Below, in pieces: positions 60,601 through 64,000 of a DNA stretch of 64,000 nucleotides. The number at the start of each line of letters is the position of its first letter. Positions within the stretch are counted from its first letter, which is position 1. The notes beneath the pieces are model-generated. The model was not told where the DNA came from, did not search any database, and saw nothing but the letters and a program-made list of their open reading frames with translations. Origin of the DNA: Aphis gossypii (Eukaryota > Arthropoda > Insecta > Hemiptera > Aphididae); assembly GCF_020184175.1 (NCBI RefSeq), contig NC_065530.1:73075260-73139259 (forward strand), in the 5' to 3' direction. The position numbers were made by a program, and so were the translations under genes.

Positions 60601-63159
60601 TGGTTATTTTAATTGCACGTACAGACAATAAATGTCTATGAATATACGTCATGATATATCAGATTGAGATTATTATAATGTTATCCTATTTGCTACCAAA
60701 AAACTCGATAATATATATTATTATTATTATTATTATTACCTATATGATGACGAGTGATCGAACGATACGCTCCGCAAATTAACAATAATCCAATAACAAT
60801 TATTCAGCATTACGTACGGCATTAGCGATCCACTACCATAGAATAAAATATATTTTACTATCGTGTTTAATAAGAGCATTGTTGACGATAGAGTCTAAAC
60901 AAAATCCAATCGTCTCAGCACAAAACTCTATATCTTTAATAATTACGGTATGTAGAATACTTGAAAATTTAAATTAATATAAATGAGTTTCATCATGTAA
61001 ATGCATTTAAGTTGTACTTCAAGAATAACGATTGTACTCATATATATTTTTAATTACATGTACCTACATCTTATTAGATACATCACAATATCACAACTGG
61101 ATTAAACTCTCAGACACAAGTTATGTCTACAGGGAAATATTATTATTATATTATTATGTCAATTACTCCACAGAGTTTTACGCGCGAATTGTATCTAGTG
61201 TACGAATCATTTTTTCGACCTATATTCATAATAATTATATATAATTCGCTCTATGATAATATTCTCGACAGTATTATAATTTTTAAACATGAACGTGAGA
61301 TTTTTTTTTCTTTATCAATTTTCAAAGATACGGCTGACGTACAAAAAAATATTGTAATACATACAAACTTAAACCATAATACGAGTATAATAAATAGAAA
61401 ACTGCAGAGTGTAGGTACCTTTTGATTTGGAAGTTTTTCAGCGTGACCTATGGAAAATCTCTTGTTCTGGTACAATTTACAAATAAGTATTATGATATTT
61501 ATTAAATATATTCTTTTTTTGGTTAACGATTATACCACAATAATGTTGTCTGAAGGCGTCTGCAGTATACCAACTATTGTGTTAAAACTTCAAATGTACT
61601 TTATTGAATTCAAACACCGATTTATCAACTTATGCATTTACTGAGTTCTCGTTAGTGTTGTCTCTTGCGGCAACTTGTATCACGAAATATTGTCTATGTA
61701 TGTTCTACGCTTCAAGTTTCAATTCGGGTTTTCCTTTAACTTCTTTACTCGCGGGTTGTAATAAAAATGAATATTATATTACTGAAAAAAATTTATTTTA
61801 TACAATCTCTGTCAATTATTTATTTTTACATAATTATACTATAAATACTATTTTTTATAACAATTATTACACTATACTGTATCAACGCAATTTCACTAAA
61901 ATATACAATTTTTATTTAAAAAATATTTTCTTATTTTTATACAGTTTTAATGTGATTTAAAACATAGCTTTAATTTTAAATTGATTCCACTTAGTTATTA
62001 TTATAAATATTATTATTTAAATATTTTACTTTTAGAAAAATTACAATTATTTCTTGTTATCTTGTTAACAATAATGTTTTGGTAAGTATTTAATAGTAGG
62101 TATTTCGTCTATCCACTAAATAGTTTTAATGATAAACGTGTACCTTATTACTAATATTACAGATACATCTTGTTAAGAGTTTTTTTCAGTCAATTATTTT
62201 ATTAACAACGATAATCAAATATCAATTATTTCTCATTTATATATATATATGAAAAACAAAACAATGGTTATTAAAGAAAATAAATACAATACTATAATTG
62301 CATTATTTTTTATGATGATAGAAAATCAAATGACAAATTTTTGATTTCATCAGTGAACAGAAAATAAATGTATTAGGTAAAAACGTGTTGTATTAATTTT
62401 TACAGTGACACAATAAAAAACAAAAAAAAAATATTATGTAAGGTACGGCTATTGTGTAGGATGATTGAATTTTATTTTAGCTATATAATTGCACTACATA
62501 GAAATTATTTTCAAAAAATTCAATATGATTTTCTGGCTTATTTTAAGTATCATTATAACAATAGTAAACGCCCACGTTATAAAATAAATTGAATAACATG
62601 TTTATTATTTAAGGTAACTCCACATACGCATAGTACTTTGTAATCATGAAATTCCATGTTAATAATGAATATTGAATTATTTTTATGAAGTTTAACTTAC
62701 AATTTGCAGCTATATCCTTATGTTTAATACATTCTTATGTAGTGGGTAACTAAAAAGCAAAAAAATAATATATTTATAAAATCTAAATATAGTGAATAAC
62801 AAATAAAAATACAAATAAAACTTTCAAATTGAACAACTTAATATTTTGTAGTAAAAAATTGTAATTTATTATAATCACACAATATATTTACTACAATAAT
62901 TATTGAGTTGATATTTTATAAATAGTAGTTGGACCTGAAGTTAAAAGTATTTTTAAACAGTTTAATATTATTTATTACCATATTTCGTATACCATTCTAT
63001 GAGGTATATAATGCGTTAGAATATCTCGTACCATTTTATACGATGATTGTTGAATTTGTTTAACAATTATTATTTATTTAAATAATTTGAAATTTTTAAT
63101 AATACAAGATAAATAACCATTATATTCCTCAAATAGTATGTTAAATTTACGAAGTCATA
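60601..63159. other. AT-rich region between the two CpG-rich zones
   Basis: Overlapping ORFs at 61032-61960 are AT-rich, with Tyr/Ile/Asn-rich products in several frames, and look like chance. An ATT trinucleotide run lies at 60717-60737. Confidence 0.5.
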
Positions 63160-64000
63160 CCTACATCTACTAGAATATTTTTTACACGCCTAACAATATT
63201 GATTGTTGTCGGCAACAATCGTCGATCGTCGTGTCAATATCATATTTTATATACTCGTATATAGCTATATATATGTATATATATATGTGTGTGTGTATGT
63301 GCATGCACCCGTCGCAGACTAACAGCCATTACATATAATATTTACACTGCCCCTATACATACAGTATACCTACCGATCTACGTGCATTGTGACCGGAAAA
63401 CCCAATAGAAAGGCAAAATTGTAAGTTTCCGTCGACATTATTACTGCGCACATATAGCATATTGTACACGTTATGATTATGTTACGTACCGACATTTCAA
63501 CGGATTATACCCGATTCCACACAAGAGGTATACTATATGGGAACGTAGTTATTATTACATTGACCCGTTACTTTCCAGACGTATACGGCTGCGGTACATG
63601 CGCCGAACGACCGTCGTCCGCGTTCATCGTCTGACTGGTTCTCGTATTGTGTTATGCATTATTATTACTATTATACAGTTTGTCGCGATAAGAGTGTATA
63701 ATAATATTATTATATAGAACAAACGCGGGGCCGATAACTTTTCGGGATGACTTGAAAAAATCCAATTTTCTGTCCTCTACGTAATATGCAGCGCCGAAGA
63801 GGATGATATAATAATAAAATAATATGATATTATTACGGTAGTAGGTAAAGGTACCTACTTACTTGTTATATTACGTGCATAATTTATTGACGCCATTGCG
63901 TTATTTTTTTTGATATTGCCGGCATTTGCAACGGTCGTAAACGTCGTCGTCGCGGACATCGTCGAGACCGGCAAACAAGCTGTCGTGTCGTATTTCTAAT
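63160..64000. promoter_or_regulatory. Second CpG-rich zone at the right edge of the window
   Basis: GC- and CpG-enriched, with CGTCGTCG runs near 63205-63230 and 63940-63965. On the minus strand an ATG at 63959 opens a short frame (MSATTTFTTVANAGNIKKNN) that reaches a GTAAGTAG donor-like site near 63860. This could be a first coding exon or just UTR. The zone probably continues beyond 64000. Confidence 0.35.
63240..63300. repeat. Compound (TA)n(TG)n microsatellite
   Basis: TA units interrupted by TATG and ending in a TGTGTGTGTATGTG run. Alternating purine-pyrimidine sequence at the edge of the right-hand GC-rich zone. Confidence 0.85.

Noticed and set aside
61032..61960. Run of overlapping ORFs on both strands
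   Set aside because: Composition follows the AT-rich background (Tyr, Ile, Asn, Phe) in several frames at once.

Overview
This is a strongly AT-rich eukaryotic window with spliced genes, short introns of 70-110 nt mixed with kilobase introns, many small DNA transposons, and the recurring 'ggtacctac' motif seen throughout aphid genomes. I infer an aphid or close hemipteran nuclear scaffold from base composition, this motif and the insect-type protein. No rDNA, tRNA, CRISPR or bacterial gene was found.

The one gene I can reconstruct from signal peptide to stop lies on the minus strand, 40206 down to 19811. It is a lysosomal acid alpha-mannosidase (glycoside hydrolase family 38, MAN2B1/LMan type). 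Sixteen exon positions join in frame to a 1008- or 1009-residue protein. It has a signal peptide, the zinc/catalytic motifs PHTHDDVGW, IDPFGHS, GxDF and QHHDAITGT, the family's FYTDSNGRE and NDRSQGGSSL blocks, several N-glycosylation sequons and an RAKR cleavage-like site.

The main discovery is at exon position 7. Three tandem, homologous and diverged copies (28809-28945, 28601-28734, 26407-26540) each carry the GxDF active-site block. All have the same splice phases and a length of 3n+2, so only one can be used per mRNA without breaking the frame. This predicts three alternative-splice isoforms that differ around the catalytic pocket.

Layout: 1-19810 is mostly non-coding AT-rich DNA with a Helitron 3' end (about 3372-3401), a pogo-like element (3880-4393), an isolated candidate coding exon on the plus strand (4895-5141), a small ORF (9241-9378), a nested pair of transposons (13680-14073 containing 13859-14035), transposon-end fragments and a long (TA)n tract. 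19811-40206 is the mannosidase gene; its intron 1 holds a long-TIR transposon (37051-37680). 40207-40850 is the likely promoter and 5' UTR zone. 40851-64000 is mostly non-coding, with two weak candidate exons of a minus-strand membrane-protein tail (57590-57707 and 55466-55501) and two GC- and CpG-enriched zones (about 59050-60600 and 63160-64000) that look like promoter or 5' UTR regions of genes extending outside the window.
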